Assembly: GCA_009693865.1 (NCBI GenBank)
Contig: SHWL01000009.1
Coordinates: forward strand, 1-62,391
DNA from: Acetobacteraceae bacterium
GTDB lineage: Bacteria > Pseudomonadota > Alphaproteobacteria > Acetobacterales > Acetobacteraceae
Direction of reading: 5' to 3'
Length of the DNA stretch: 62,391 bases
Part shown: positions 26,300 to 35,143 of the stretch, piece by piece
Position numbering within the stretch: the stretch's first letter is position 1
How the letters are laid out: every line of letters starts with the position of its first letter
Program-made: the position numbers and the translations under genes
Notes under the pieces: generated by a model
What the model was told of the DNA's origin: nothing
Database searches by the model: none
Seen by the model: only the letters and a program-made list of their open reading frames with translations

Positions 26300-26418
26300 T
26301 GCATCAGGATAAGGGTCAGATGTGGACGGCACTGTCCCAAATCGTCATGGCCCGATCGAGTCGGGCCATGACGATGAAAAGAGAATATCCGTCCCCGCCC
26401 CGTCCTTATCCTGATGCA
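26300..26418. repeat. Nested intergenic palindrome (nadK/metX)
   Basis: Outer perfect 15-nt arms TGCATCAGGATAAGG (26300-26314) and its complement (26404-26418) flank an inner perfect hairpin with 15-nt arms ATCGTCATGGCCCGA (26341-26355, 26361-26375) and 5-nt loop TCGAG. The outer arms continue imperfectly for about 8 nt. The inner unit carries the GTCATGGCCCG core seen in the palindromes at 40.4, 55.5 and 59.1 kb. It fills most of the 244-nt gap before metX. Confidence 0.85.
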
Positions 26419-26490
26419 TATGCGGGCCATCCCGTCCTTCGCGCCGCCGCCATTGCGAGACGTACCCCTCCGTCCTATTTGTTCCGCGCC

Positions 26491-27651
26491 ATGGACGAGA
26501 TCGCCATCCTCCCCGACGTCGACCACACTCACGTCCGCTTCGACGAGGGCATCACGCTTGAATGCGGGGTGAAGCTCGACAGTCACACGGTGGCTTATCG
26601 GACGTACGGCACCCTGAATTCCGCCCGGACCAACGCGATCCTGGTGTGTCATGCGCTGACTCTCGACCAATATGTGGCCGAGACTCACCCTGTCACCGGG
26701 AAGCCGGGTTGGTGGGACGGGGTGGTCGGGCCCGGATATCCGATCGACACCGGCCGGTTCTTCGTCATCTGCGCCAACATCCTGGGCGGCTGCATGGGCT
26801 CGACCGGGCCGTTGGACCCCAAACCCGACGGGTCGGGCGAGCGCTGGGGCTCCGACTTCCCGGCGGTCACCATCCGCGACATGGTCCGGGCGCAGAAGCA
26901 ACTGATCGATCATCTGGGAATCAAGCGGCTGTTCGCCGTCACTGGCGGCTCGATTGGCGGAATGCAGGTGCTGGAGTGGGCGGCGTCGTTCCCGGACATG
27001 GTCTTCGCCGCGCTGCCGATCGCGACCGCGTCCTACCATTCCGCTCAGAACATCGCCTTTCACGAGGTCGGACGGCAGGCGATTTTCGCCGACCCCAACT
27101 GGGCTGGCGGCCGTTATTGGCAGACGGGACGCATTCCCGCCCAGGGCCTCGCGGTGGCGAGGATGTGTGCCCACATCACCTATATGTCCGAGGAATCGCT
27201 GACCCGGAAGTTCGGGCGCCGCCTGCAGAACGCGCCGAAGAATCCGTCAGAAGCCATCGCCTTGTTCGGTGAGATGTTCGAGGTCCAGAGTTATTTGCGC
27301 CACCAGGGCAGCACCTTCGTGCAGAGATTTGACGCCAATTCCTACCTGACGATCACCCGGGCAGCGGATTATTTCGACCTCGCGGAGGATTACGACGGCG
27401 ACCTCGCGAACGCGTTCCGGGGCACGAAAACGCGCTTCCTGCTGGCGTCCTTCACGTCCGACTGGCTGTACCCGACCGCCGAAAGCCGCTCGATCGCCCG
27501 CGCTCTGAACCGGGCAGGTGCCAACGTGTCGTTCGTGGAGTTCCCGACCGACAAGGGCCACGACGCCTTCCTGCTGGACGAGCCGGATTTCCATCGCACG
27601 CTGGCCGGCTTCCTCGGCGGCTGCGCGGTGCACGCCGGACTGACCGGTTGA
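26491..27651 (+). CDS. metX: Homoserine O-acyltransferase (MetX)
   Basis: 386 residues from ATG 26491. It is an alpha/beta-hydrolase-fold enzyme that acylates homoserine in methionine synthesis. The nucleophile elbow [17 protein letters not shown], the early [10 protein letters not shown] and [14 protein letters not shown], and a C-terminal [11 protein letters not shown] with the catalytic Asp-His are intact. Whether acetyl- or succinyl-CoA is used cannot be decided by eye. The usual alphaproteobacterial partner metW is absent; instead prmC follows with its TTG overlapping the metX stop. No SAM riboswitch is evident in the palindrome-filled leader. Confidence 0.92.
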   Translation: MDEIAILPDVDHTHVRFDEGITLECGVKLDSHTVAYRTYGTLNSARTNAILVCHALTLDQYVAETHPVTGKPGWWDGVVGPGYPIDTGRFFVICANILGGCMGSTGPLDPKPDGSGERWGSDFPAVTIRDMVRAQKQLIDHLGIKRLFAVTGGSIGGMQVLEWAASFPDMVFAALPIATASYHSAQNIAFHEVGRQAIFADPNWAGGRYWQTGRIPAQGLAVARMCAHITYMSEESLTRKFGRRLQNAPKNPSEAIALFGEMFEVQSYLRHQGSTFVQRFDANSYLTITRAADYFDLAEDYDGDLANAFRGTKTRFLLASFTSDWLYPTAESRSIARALNRAGANVSFVEFPTDKGHDAFLLDEPDFHRTLAGFLGGCAVHAGLTG

Positions 27652-28499
27652 ACCCTTCGCGGCCGCCTGTCGCCGCGACGCTGCGGGAGGGCGCGCGCCT
27701 CCTGGCTGAGGCAGGCATCGATAATCCCCGGCTCGAATCCCGTCTCCTTCTGGCCCATGCCGTGGATCGGACGTCCGAAGATCTGATCCGCGATCTGGCC
27801 GCCGAAGCCGATCCCGGCCCATTTTTCGCCTTGGTAAGCCGCCGCGTGGCGCACGAGCCCATGGCTCTTATCCTTGGCTGGCGCGAGTTCTGGAGCCTGC
27901 GATTTCAGGTCTCGCCCGCGACGCTGATCCCGCGCCCCGACTCGGAAACGGTGGTGGAGGCGGCGTTGACCCTGTTTCCTGATCCGGCGGCTCCCGTCCG
28001 AGTGCTCGACCTGGGAACCGGGACCGGGTGTCTGCTGCTGGCTTTTTTGCACGAACGTCCACTGGCCTTTGGAGTTGGAGCCGATCTGTCGGCCGAGGCC
28101 GCGCGTCTGGCTCGCCGGAACGCGTTTGCCCTGGGACTCGGAGACCGGTCCGCCTTCCTGTGCGGCGACTGGGCTTGCCCGATTGGCGCGCGATTCGATC
28201 TGGTGCTGAGCAATCCACCTTATATTGAGACGGAAGCGCTGGTGTCCTTGATGCCGGAGGTCTCGGCATACGAACCGCGCGCCGCGCTGGACGGCGGTAT
28301 CACCGGTTTGACGGCGTATCGCGCGATCATCGACGCGCTGCCGCGTCTCCTCACGACGACGGGCGCGGCGGTGCTGGAGCTTGGATTTGGGCAACAGGAG
28401 ACTGTCGCCGGGCTCGCGAACGCCGCGGGATACCGGACGGATGCCCGTTTCGACCTGTCCGGAACCGCCCGAGTGCTGATTCTTCGTCCTCACCCCTGA
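27648..28499 (+). CDS. prmC: Peptide chain release factor N5-glutamine methyltransferase
   Basis: 283 residues from TTG 27648, overlapping the metX stop as TTGA. The catalytic NPPY motif ([10 protein letters not shown]), SAM motif [15 protein letters not shown] and the family phrase [13 protein letters not shown] identify PrmC (HemK), which methylates the GGQ glutamine of RF1/RF2 and improves termination. Alphaproteobacterial prmC is usually downstream of prfA; here prfA is not present, but the DUF4167 gene that often follows prmC is. Confidence 0.9.
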   Translation: MNPSRPPVAATLREGARLLAEAGIDNPRLESRLLLAHAVDRTSEDLIRDLAAEADPGPFFALVSRRVAHEPMALILGWREFWSLRFQVSPATLIPRPDSETVVEAALTLFPDPAAPVRVLDLGTGTGCLLLAFLHERPLAFGVGADLSAEAARLARRNAFALGLGDRSAFLCGDWACPIGARFDLVLSNPPYIETEALVSLMPEVSAYEPRAALDGGITGLTAYRAIIDALPRLLTTTGAAVLELGFGQQETVAGLANAAGYRTDARFDLSGTARVLILRPHP

Positions 28500-28721
28500 A
28501 AATACCCATTGGCACCACCATGTAACCGCGATAGTGTAAGCGCTGACCGAGCCGCCGCGAGCGGCCGTGTCCGACCGCCCATGGTTACCGTTTTGGCCGG
28601 GGCAACACGTTACCAACGACGATAGATCGAGGTTGGCCGGGGGACGCACCCTCAGGACCCCATGGCGGAGGTCCCGTGACCCCCATGCCGCGCCACAACT
28701 GGAAAGCACGACGGCAACAGA

Positions 28722-29252
28722 ATGAACATGAAACGCATGCGTGGCCGCAACCATCGCACGGGTGGTGGCGGCGGTGGAGGGAGCGGCGGTGGTGGCGGAG
28801 GTGGCATGCGCCATCACGCGGGGGGCGGCATCCCGCTGAACCGGAACCATGTTTTCGACAGCAATGGTCCCGACATCCGCGTTCGAGGCACCGCCCAGCA
28901 GTTGTTCGAGAAATATCTGCAACTGGGCCGGGACGCGACGAGCGGTGGCGACCGCGTGATGGCGGAAGGCTACCTGCAGTATGCCGAGCACTATTTTCGT
29001 GTTCTCAACCTGATGAACCAGGCTGCGGCGCAGCAGGGTCAGGGCCAAGGACCGGGTCAGGGGCAGATGAACGGTCACCAAGGCAATGGCGGCCAACAGC
29101 GGCAGCGGCCCGGCTACCAGAATGGCGAGGAAACCACACAAATGGGTGGTGGCTCGGAGGCCGAGGAAGTCGACATCCGGGCCCCTGGCATGGGTGACCA
29201 ACCCGAATCGCGGGAAATTCCCATCACCACGACCCCGCCTGAAGAGCGATGA
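28722..29252 (+). CDS. DUF4167 domain protein
   Basis: 176 residues. The basic N-terminus MKRMRGRNHR leads into a poly-Gly/Ser tract, then the conserved core SNGPDIRVRGTAQQLFEKYLQLGRDA and EGYLQYAEHYFRVLN, the DUF4167 signature. A Gln/Gly-rich linker and an acidic tail follow. The basic, Gly-rich head resembles RNA-binding proteins; the function is not known to me. Linkage to prmC is conserved in alphaproteobacteria. The 222-nt gap before it contains only a weak 5-bp hairpin (GCCGC/GCGGC) at the prmC end. Confidence 0.85.
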   Translation: MNMKRMRGRNHRTGGGGGGGSGGGGGGGMRHHAGGGIPLNRNHVFDSNGPDIRVRGTAQQLFEKYLQLGRDATSGGDRVMAEGYLQYAEHYFRVLNLMNQAAAQQGQGQGPGQGQMNGHQGNGGQQRQRPGYQNGEETTQMGGGSEAEEVDIRAPGMGDQPESREIPITTTPPEER

Positions 29253-29370
29253 AGCCGACGGGTCAGTTTCCGTTGACGCGAGTCAAACCCGCTCCTAGGG
29301 TGCGAGCGATCGAAGCCCAGTCTTCTCCCGGGCTTGTTTCATCCTCCCTTTTTCCAGACCGGCGCCGGTT

Positions 29371-29385
29371 CGGCCCCTCGGGCCG
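29371..29385. repeat. Hairpin in rho leader
   Basis: CGGCCC, CTC, GGGCCG forms a tight 6-bp hairpin about 65-80 nt before the rho start. A second upstream dyad AAGCCC/GGGCTT (about 29314-29336) precedes a T/C-rich stretch. Rho genes are often autoregulated in their leaders, so these may matter, but no T-run follows this hairpin. Confidence 0.35.
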
Positions 29386-29449
29386 CCTCGTGTCCCGCGA
29401 ACAAACGTTCCCGTGAGAGAACATCCATGACATACAGCAAGAGACAACG

Positions 29450-30724
29450 ATGCATCTCGCCGAGCTGAAGACCAAAACACCCGCGGAGTTGTTGAATTTC
29501 GCGGAGTCCTTGCAGATCGAAAACGTCTCGTCCTTGCGTAAGCAGGACATCATGTTCTCGATCCTCAAATCCCTCGCCGATTCCGACCAGGTTATCCTCG
29601 GTGAGGGCACGCTGGAGATTCTGCCGGACGGGTTCGGTTATCTGCGCAGCCCCGAAGCGAACTATTTGCCGGGTCCCGACGATATCTACGTCAGCCCGAA
29701 CCTGGTGCGCCGCTACGCCTTGCGGACCGGCGACACCGTCGAAGGCCAGATTCGCGCGCCGAAGGACGGGGAGCGGTATTTCGCGCTGGCGAAGGTCGAG
29801 CAGGTCAATTTCGAATCGCCGGACGCGGTGCGCCATCGCATCAATTTCGACAACCTGACGCCGCTGTACCCCGACCGCCGGCTTAAAATGGAGATGGAGA
29901 ATTTCCAATCCGTCGCAAAGGGACCAGCCAAGGACAACACGCCACGCGTGATCGACCTGATCTCCCCCATCGGGATGGGTCAGCGGGCTTTGATCGTGGC
30001 GCCGCCTCGCACCGGTAAAACGGTGATGCTGCAAAACATCGCCGCCGCGATCGCCGCCAATCACCCGGACGTATTTCTGATCGTTTTGCTGATCGACGAA
30101 CGGCCGGAAGAAGTCACGGATATGGCTCGTAGTGTGAAAGGCGAGGTCGTCGCCTCCACCTTCGACGAACCGGCGACACGTCACGTGCAGGTGACTGAGA
30201 TGGTGCTGGAAAAGGCCAAGCGTCTGGTCGAGCACAAGCGCGACGTGGTGATCCTGCTCGACAGCATCACGCGACTCGCCCGAGCCTACAACACCGTCGT
30301 GCCGTCTTCGGGCAAGGTTCTTACAGGCGGCGTGGACGCCAACGCGTTGCAACGCCCGAAACGGTTTTTCGGCGCCGCGCGTAACATCGAGGAAGGCGGC
30401 TCGCTGACCATCATCGCCACCGCGCTGATCGATACCGGCAGCCGCATGGACGAGGTGATCTTCGAGGAGTTCAAGGGCACCGGTAACTCCGAAATCATCC
30501 TCGACCGCAAGTTGTCCGATAAGCGCACGTTCCCGGCGATCGACATCACCAAGTCCGGCACCCGCAAGGAAGAGCTGCTGGTGGAAAAAGGCGTGTTGTC
30601 GAAGATGTGGGTGCTGCGCCGCATCCTCAATCCGATGGGCACGGTCGATGCGATGGAGTTCCTGTTGGACAAGTTGAAATACAGCAAGACCAACAACGAG
30701 TTCTTCGATGCGATGAACACGTGA
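29450..30724 (+). CDS. rho: Transcription termination factor Rho
   Basis: 424 residues, the standard length. The N-terminal domain ([19 protein letters not shown]), the cold-shock-like RNA-binding domain ([25 protein letters not shown]), Walker A GPPRTGKT-type ([15 protein letters not shown]), Walker [17 protein letters not shown] and the Q/R loops are all present. It is a hexameric RNA-dependent ATPase. It follows the DUF4167 gene by 197 nt containing two hairpins. A strong 8-bp hairpin overlaps its stop codon. Confidence 0.96.
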   Translation: MHLAELKTKTPAELLNFAESLQIENVSSLRKQDIMFSILKSLADSDQVILGEGTLEILPDGFGYLRSPEANYLPGPDDIYVSPNLVRRYALRTGDTVEGQIRAPKDGERYFALAKVEQVNFESPDAVRHRINFDNLTPLYPDRRLKMEMENFQSVAKGPAKDNTPRVIDLISPIGMGQRALIVAPPRTGKTVMLQNIAAAIAANHPDVFLIVLLIDERPEEVTDMARSVKGEVVASTFDEPATRHVQVTEMVLEKAKRLVEHKRDVVILLDSITRLARAYNTVVPSSGKVLTGGVDANALQRPKRFFGAARNIEEGGSLTIIATALIDTGSRMDEVIFEEFKGTGNSEIILDRKLSDKRTFPAIDITKSGTRKEELLVEKGVLSKMWVLRRILNPMGTVDAMEFLLDKLKYSKTNNEFFDAMNT

Positions 30725-30741
30725 CGCGCGTCCCGCGCGTC
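30723..30741. terminator. Hairpin at the rho stop codon
   Basis: GACGCGCG (30723-30730), TCC, CGCGCGTC (30734-30741): an 8-bp stem that begins in the rho TGA stop. The following TAGTTGT is only weakly T-rich, so this may stabilise the mRNA 3' end rather than terminate fully before the DUF29 genes 30 nt on. Confidence 0.5.
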
Positions 30742-30770
30742 TAGTTGTCAGGGAGCAACCTGGCGGTACG

Positions 30771-31226
30771 ATGAGCGACCTTTACGAAGAGGACATCACC
30801 CTTTGGAGCGAGCGCCAGAGCGCGCTGTTACGCCGCCGGGCTGCCGGCGAACTCGTCAACGACGCCGAACTCGACTGGATCAACGTCGCTGAGGAAATCG
30901 AAAGCATGGGCCGGTCCGAGCGGGATCAGTTGACCAACCGGCTCGCGGTCCTGTTGGCACATCTGTTGAAGTGGCGCTATCAACCCGGCCACAGGGGAAA
31001 CAGTTGGCGCCTGACGATTATAGAGCAGCGCCGCCGGGCCGGGAAACTTCTCGCACGTAACCCGAGCCTGCGGCCGCGTCGGGACGATATCCTGGCGGAA
31101 GCTTACGCTGACGCGCTGTTGATCGCCGAACGTGAGACGGGCCTGCCGGACGGGACGCTCCCGCCGGTCTGCCCGTGGAGTTTCGAGGAAGCGATGCGGG
31201 CCGAATTTCTGGGCGAGGCGCCATAA
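30771..31226 (+). CDS. DUF29 family protein (first of tandem pair)
   Basis: 151 residues. DUF29 proteins begin with a Leu/Tyr-x-Asp-Asp head like LYEEDITLWSERQSALLRRRAAGELVNDAELDWINVAEEIESMGRSERDQL, then a helical core with LLKWRYQP. They are common in cyanobacteria and Acetobacteraceae, often in many copies, with no proven function. The adjacent paralogue at 31268 shares the first 45 residues almost exactly but diverges after that, so the two arose by duplication. A 42-nt gap separates them. Confidence 0.85.
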   Translation: MSDLYEEDITLWSERQSALLRRRAAGELVNDAELDWINVAEEIESMGRSERDQLTNRLAVLLAHLLKWRYQPGHRGNSWRLTIIEQRRRAGKLLARNPSLRPRRDDILAEAYADALLIAERETGLPDGTLPPVCPWSFEEAMRAEFLGEAP

Positions 31227-31267
31227 ATCGACCGGGCGATCGGCGAATTGGCGGAGCCGTTGGTGCC

Positions 31268-31720
31268 ATGAGTGACCTGTACGACGAAGACATCGTGTTG
31301 TGGTCGGAGCGCCAGGGCGAATTGCTGCGCCGTCGCGCTGCAGGCGAACTCGTGAATGAGGCGGAGCTGGATTGGCCTAATATCGCTGAGGAAATTGAAT
31401 CCGTGGGCAATGAACAGCGCTTCGCTGTGGAGTCATTGCTGGTCCAGGCGATTGTTCACCTGCTGAAGGCCCAGGCCTGGCCGGATTGCCGCGATGCACC
31501 GTCGTGGCGCGCGGACTCGATGCGATTCCGCGGCGACGCGGCGGCACGGTTCGTCCCGTCGATGCGGCAACGGCTCGACCTCGCTCGAATCTGGCGCCGG
31601 GCGCTACGAGCCATACCCGAGACGATCGATGGTGTGGCGCCGCCGCCTTTGCCGATCGACTGCCTTTACACGCTCGATGAACTCCTGAGCGAGGAGCCAT
31701 TGGCCGGGCGAGGCAACTGA
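31268..31720 (+). CDS. DUF29 family protein (second of tandem pair)
   Basis: 150 residues from ATG 31268; the frame is open to 31175 but homology with the first copy (MSDLYDEDIVLWSERQ against MSDLYEEDITLWSERQ) fixes the start. The N-terminal third is nearly identical to the upstream paralogue, while the C-terminal two-thirds (HLLKAQAWPDCRDAPSW) has diverged. The function is unknown. Confidence 0.82.
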   Translation: MSDLYDEDIVLWSERQGELLRRRAAGELVNEAELDWPNIAEEIESVGNEQRFAVESLLVQAIVHLLKAQAWPDCRDAPSWRADSMRFRGDAAARFVPSMRQRLDLARIWRRALRAIPETIDGVAPPPLPIDCLYTLDELLSEEPLAGRGN

Positions 31721-31835
31721 ACGCCGCGTCACCCGCTCTTCCCCATGATGGACGCCTGAGCCAAGCTCCTCGCGATGGACCCAACCCTCCCGTTCGTTTA
31801 GCTTCCGGCAGGATCAGCCCCCCAAAGGAGCCGCC

Positions 31836-32522
31836 ATGGCCGATTTCGTCATTCCCGCGCCCGCCGTCACCGCCGTTCCCGTCATGGGCGGCGGAGCCTT
31901 CCCCGTTCGCCGCGTCTTTTGCGTTGGCCGTAACTACGCCGAACACGCTCGCGAGATGGGTAGCGACCCGGATCGGGAACCGCCATTCTTCTTCATGAAA
32001 CCGGCGGATGCGTTGCTCCTGAATGACGCGGACATGCCCTATCCGCCGCGGACCAAAGATCTCCACCACGAGATGGAGCTGGTTGTCGCCCTGGCTGAGG
32101 GTGGCGTGGATATCGCCGAGGCTGACGCGCTGCGTCACGTCTGGGGCTATGCGGCGGGCCTGGACATGACGCGCCGCGATTTACAGAACGCGGCGAAGAA
32201 GGAAGGCAAGCCCTGGGACATGGGCAAAGGATTCGACCATTCCGCGCCCATCGGCCTGATGGTCCCGGCCTCGAAGGTGGGACATCCCGCCAAGGGTCTG
32301 ATCGAGTTGAAGATCAACGGCAAAATCCGGCAAACGTCCGATCTGTCGAAGATGATCTGGAACATTCCGGAGACGATCGCTTATTTGTCGCGCCTCGTAC
32401 GGCTGGCGCCTGGCGATCTGATCTATACCGGCACGCCGGAGAATGTCGCCGCCGTGCAACGCGGCGATCTGCTGGAAGGCGTGGTCGCGGGTGTCGGAAC
32501 GGTGCGGACCCGTATCGTCTGA
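31836..32522 (+). CDS. FAH-family hydrolase, fumarylpyruvate/acylpyruvate hydrolase-like
   Basis: 228 residues. RRVFCVGRNYAEHAREMG, PPFFFMKPADALL, HHEMELVVALAEGG (metal ligands Glu-x-Glu) and GDLIYTGTPENVAAVQRGD are the signature of the short FAH family (FAHD1/maleylpyruvate-fumarylpyruvate type), which hydrolyses or decarboxylates acylpyruvates and oxaloacetate. It differs from the 261-residue FAH protein near 3.4 kb, being a separate subfamily. An AAAGGAG lies 6 nt before ATG 31836. The stop overlaps the xthA start by one base (TGATG). Confidence 0.9.
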   Translation: MADFVIPAPAVTAVPVMGGGAFPVRRVFCVGRNYAEHAREMGSDPDREPPFFFMKPADALLLNDADMPYPPRTKDLHHEMELVVALAEGGVDIAEADALRHVWGYAAGLDMTRRDLQNAAKKEGKPWDMGKGFDHSAPIGLMVPASKVGHPAKGLIELKINGKIRQTSDLSKMIWNIPETIAYLSRLVRLAPGDLIYTGTPENVAAVQRGDLLEGVVAGVGTVRTRIV

Positions 32523-33334
32523 TGCCGAAACATTCGCTGCGGGTCGCGACCTGGAATATCAATTCGCTCCGGTTGCGGCTGGGGTTGCTGAACGACCTGG
32601 TCGCGGCGCTCGACCCCGATGTGATCTGCTTGCAGGAAACCAAAGTTCCGGACGAGTTGTTTCCACATGACGGCCCGCCCGCGTTGGGTTATCCGCACGT
32701 CGTGTACCGCGGAATGAAGGGCTACAACGGTGTCGCGATCCTGTCGCGTCTGCCGTTGAAGCACATCGATATCGCGCCCGATTGGTGCGGCAAGGGCGAT
32801 TGCCGGCATGTCGCGGTCGAGGTCGAGACCAAATCCGGGCCGGTCGAATTGCACGACTTTTATGTACCCGCCGGTGGTGACGTGCCGGACCGGGAGCAAA
32901 ACGTGAAATACGGCCACAAGCTGGATTTCATCGCTGAGGCTCGCGCGTGGTTCGCCGCCCGGACCGGGCTGGACCGCACGATTCTGGTCGGCGATCTGAA
33001 CATCGCGCCACTTGAACACGACGTCTGGAGTCATAAGCAGCTTCTTGGCGTCGTCAGCCACACGCCGCCGGAAACCGAGGGCCTGAACGCCTGGATGAAA
33101 ACCGGGTTTGTCGATGCGATCAGGCATTTCGTGCCGGACACCGAGAAAGTTTACACGTGGTGGTCGTATCGCAACCGCGATTGGAAAGTCGCGAACCGCG
33201 GACGGCGGCTGGATCATGTTTGGGTGACGCCGGACCTAAAGCCCGCGTTGCATAAGCATACGATTCTGACTGAGGCGCGGGACTGGACCAAAGGGTCGGA
33301 TCACGTGCCGGTGTGCGTGGAACTCCGGCTCTGA
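32522..33334 (+). CDS. xthA: Exodeoxyribonuclease III
   Basis: 270 residues of the exonuclease-endonuclease-phosphatase fold. RVATWNINSLRLRLGLL, CLQETKVPDE (catalytic Glu), GDLNIAP (Asp/Asn), RRLDHVWVTPDL and the terminal GSDHVPVCVEL with the catalytic His are intact. It is an AP endonuclease/3'-exonuclease of base-excision repair. It starts on the TGA of the FAH gene (TGATG), and its 3' end overlaps the convergent MFS gene by 34 nt. Confidence 0.93.
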   Translation: MPKHSLRVATWNINSLRLRLGLLNDLVAALDPDVICLQETKVPDELFPHDGPPALGYPHVVYRGMKGYNGVAILSRLPLKHIDIAPDWCGKGDCRHVAVEVETKSGPVELHDFYVPAGGDVPDREQNVKYGHKLDFIAEARAWFAARTGLDRTILVGDLNIAPLEHDVWSHKQLLGVVSHTPPETEGLNAWMKTGFVDAIRHFVPDTEKVYTWWSYRNRDWKVANRGRRLDHVWVTPDLKPALHKHTILTEARDWTKGSDHVPVCVELRL

Positions 33335-34515
33335 TCCGTGTCGTCGTCCGGCCTTTGCCGTTGACGAGACAAATCGATGCCCACCAGCACCGCCGGGATC
33401 GCGCAGACCGACCAGCCCGCGGCGTATCCGCCGGTCAGGTGGAGCAGCAACGAAAACATTGACGGCAGCAAAAACGCCCCCATCTGGCCGAACGACAGCA
33501 CGCCGCCAGTGACGGCCCCCGCTCGCCCGGTCGGCGCGAGGCGGGCGGATTCCGACAGTAATATCCCGTGCCAGGAGATCGCGGTGGCGCTGACCACGCC
33601 GGCGACCGCCGCGATTCCGAAAGCTGGCCATCCCGAGGTAAACGCGCCCATCAGCGCGGCGCTGATCGCCATGCCGAACGCCAGACCGGCCAGCACGAAC
33701 CTCGGCGCGACCAGGAAACTGCCCGCCCAGCCCCAAAGGATACGGCAGGGAATGGCAATCGCGATGATGGCGGACAACATCGACCCCGCCGCCACGAGAT
33801 CGTACCCAAGCGCGACGAGATACGTCACGAAATACGCGGTGAAGACCGACTGCAGGCCGTTGAACGCGAAGCACGCGAACGACAGTGCCCGCAATTCCCG
33901 CCTCGCCAGCACGGCCGAGATCGTCGTCCGGACATCCGACAAATGGATCGCGTGGCTTGGCACGGGATCGGTGTCGAGCCGCCCGCGCAGCGGTTGCAAC
34001 AGCAGCGCGAAGAACCAGCACACGCAGGCGCTGACCAGCATCGTGCCGCGCCAGCCCAGAGATTGGGCGAGGAGCGGGGCGAGCCAACCGCCAAGCAGGA
34101 TGCCCACGGGAATCGCCGTCTGGGTGACGGAAAACGCGAAAGGCGCGTAGCGTCGCACGGTCCAGCGTCCGAGCAACTGGGAACTCGCGGGGGTCGCGAC
34201 GGCGGCGACCGCGTTGCCCACCAGCGCGGACAGCACGAATCCCGCGGTGCCGCCGGTGATCGCGGCCGCCAGTCCGCCGCCGACAAACACCAGCGCGAGC
34301 TGGCTCATGCGGATGGCGCCATGCCGGATGATGAACCCGCCCGCTCCCAACTGTCCGGCCAGCGCGGCGATCGCGGTCAGGGCGAAATAAATCCCAATCC
34401 ATGAGGGATCGGCATGCAACTCGAGGATGATCAGGGGCGCGAGCACCGCGGGCAGCACCCGGCCAATCGAACTGGAGGTTTGTTGCAGAAACATCGCCAG
34501 CACGGCGATCAGCAT
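33301..34515 (-). CDS. MFS transporter
   Basis: About 404 residues from ATG 34515, giving MLIAVLAMFLQQTSSSIGRVLPAVLAPL as TM1; the open frame extends to 34593 but enters a palindromic element. Twelve hydrophobic segments are visible across the protein. The TM2-3 loop reads GAGGFIIRHGAIRMSQLALV, a degenerate version of the GxLaDrxGrkxxl motif. The substrate is unknown. It overlaps xthA at the 3' end (tail-to-tail). The promoter must lie in or beyond the composite palindrome at 34576-34910. Confidence 0.82.
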   Translation of the reverse strand: MLIAVLAMFLQQTSSSIGRVLPAVLAPLIILELHADPSWIGIYFALTAIAALAGQLGAGGFIIRHGAIRMSQLALVFVGGGLAAAITGGTAGFVLSALVGNAVAAVATPASSQLLGRWTVRRYAPFAFSVTQTAIPVGILLGGWLAPLLAQSLGWRGTMLVSACVCWFFALLLQPLRGRLDTDPVPSHAIHLSDVRTTISAVLARRELRALSFACFAFNGLQSVFTAYFVTYLVALGYDLVAAGSMLSAIIAIAIPCRILWGWAGSFLVAPRFVLAGLAFGMAISAALMGAFTSGWPAFGIAAVAGVVSATAISWHGILLSESARLAPTGRAGAVTGGVLSFGQMGAFLLPSMFSLLLHLTGGYAAGWSVCAIPAVLVGIDLSRQRQRPDDDTDQSRSSTHTGT

Positions 34516-34575
34516 ACGGGTCAAAGCGCGAGCTTTCTTCAGGCTGGACCTGTTCCAACCTAAAGGGAGCGTGGC

Positions 34576-34910
34576 GTCAACGTGACAGACCAATCGCTTG
34601 AACAGGGAAACGTCAGGGCTCCGCCCTGAAACCCGCCGGAGGGCGTTGCCCTCTGGACTCCCACCAGGGACACGGTCCCTGGACCGCGATTCATTGGTTG
34701 GGATGCAGGAGAGGGCCTACGCGGATGTTGAAACATTCGAGCAGGCCCTCTCCTGCATCCCAACCAAAAAGTCATGGTTCCAAGGGCCACTGCCCTTGGC
34801 GGAGTTCCAAGCATGCCCCTGCGAAGGCGGGGGAGGCAGAGCCTCTTGGTGGGGTTTGGGGCAAAGCCCCGGCGCTTTCCCGTTCAGGCGATTGGTCTGG
34901 TCAACGTGAC
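34576..34910. repeat. Large composite nested palindrome, possible non-autonomous element
   Basis: A 335-bp block with no gene. Outer arms AGACCAATCGCTTGAAC (34587-34603) and GTTCAGGCGATTGGTCT (34882-34898) match 16 of 17; GTCAACGTGAC lies at both ends on the same strand (34576-34586, 34900-34910). Perfect 25-nt inner arms (34694-34718 and 34743-34767) enclose a 24-nt loop that can itself pair (ATGTT/AACAT). GC-rich arms between, each made of hairpins (GGGCT-type at 34616, CCAAGGGC-type at 34790, GGGGC-type at 34858), complete a bilateral structure. There is no transposase. Confidence 0.8.
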
Positions 34911-35125
34911 CGGCGGCCGCGGGCCTCCAGGAACCGCAGACCGGCGGGGGTGGCCGCGACCATCCGGCCTTGATGCGCGACCAGACCGCGGTCGATCGCA
35001 TCCTCCCACACCGTCAGCCGGGGGCAGGAGGTACGCCAGGCGTCCATCACCTCGTCATAGGGCCGCGGCTGAGCCGCGACCCAATCGACGAGGTCCGTGA
35101 CCAGAGGATCGAGGATGGCGGACAC
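34901..35125 (-). CDS. Small conserved hypothetical protein
   Basis: 74 residues: DPLVTDLVDWVAAQPRPYDEVMDAWRTSCPRLTVWEDAIDRGLV, with a C-terminal basic tail. The predicted all-helical start plus a short winged-helix-like tail (AATPAGLRFLEARGRR) recalls small alphaproteobacterial proteins of unknown function with a TCPRLxVWExAxxRGLV core. The gene ends at the edge of the composite palindrome. It is 18 nt downstream of the VOC gene on the same strand, so they are likely co-transcribed. Confidence 0.65.
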   Translation of the reverse strand: MSAILDPLVTDLVDWVAAQPRPYDEVMDAWRTSCPRLTVWEDAIDRGLVAHQGRMVAATPAGLRFLEARGRRSR

Positions 35126-35143
35126 CGGTCGTACCTCCCGAGG

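Noticed and set aside
26247..26490. SAM riboswitch upstream of metX
   Set aside because: The leader is occupied by nested palindromes; I could not find SAM-II or SAM-I-like conserved segments.
27390..29201. 603-codon open frame on the minus strand across prmC and the DUF4167 gene
   Set aside because: It is antisense to two recognised genes, has low-complexity Arg/Gly/Ser-rich content and no family-like motif; long antisense frames are common at this GC.
34576..34910. Insertion sequence
   Set aside because: Symmetric ends, but no transposase and only 335 bp; reported as a palindromic element, not an IS.
34598..34973. Several short ORFs on both strands within the composite palindrome
   Set aside because: They follow from the inverted repeats themselves (the peptides mirror one another) and lack a ribosome-binding site or conservation signs.
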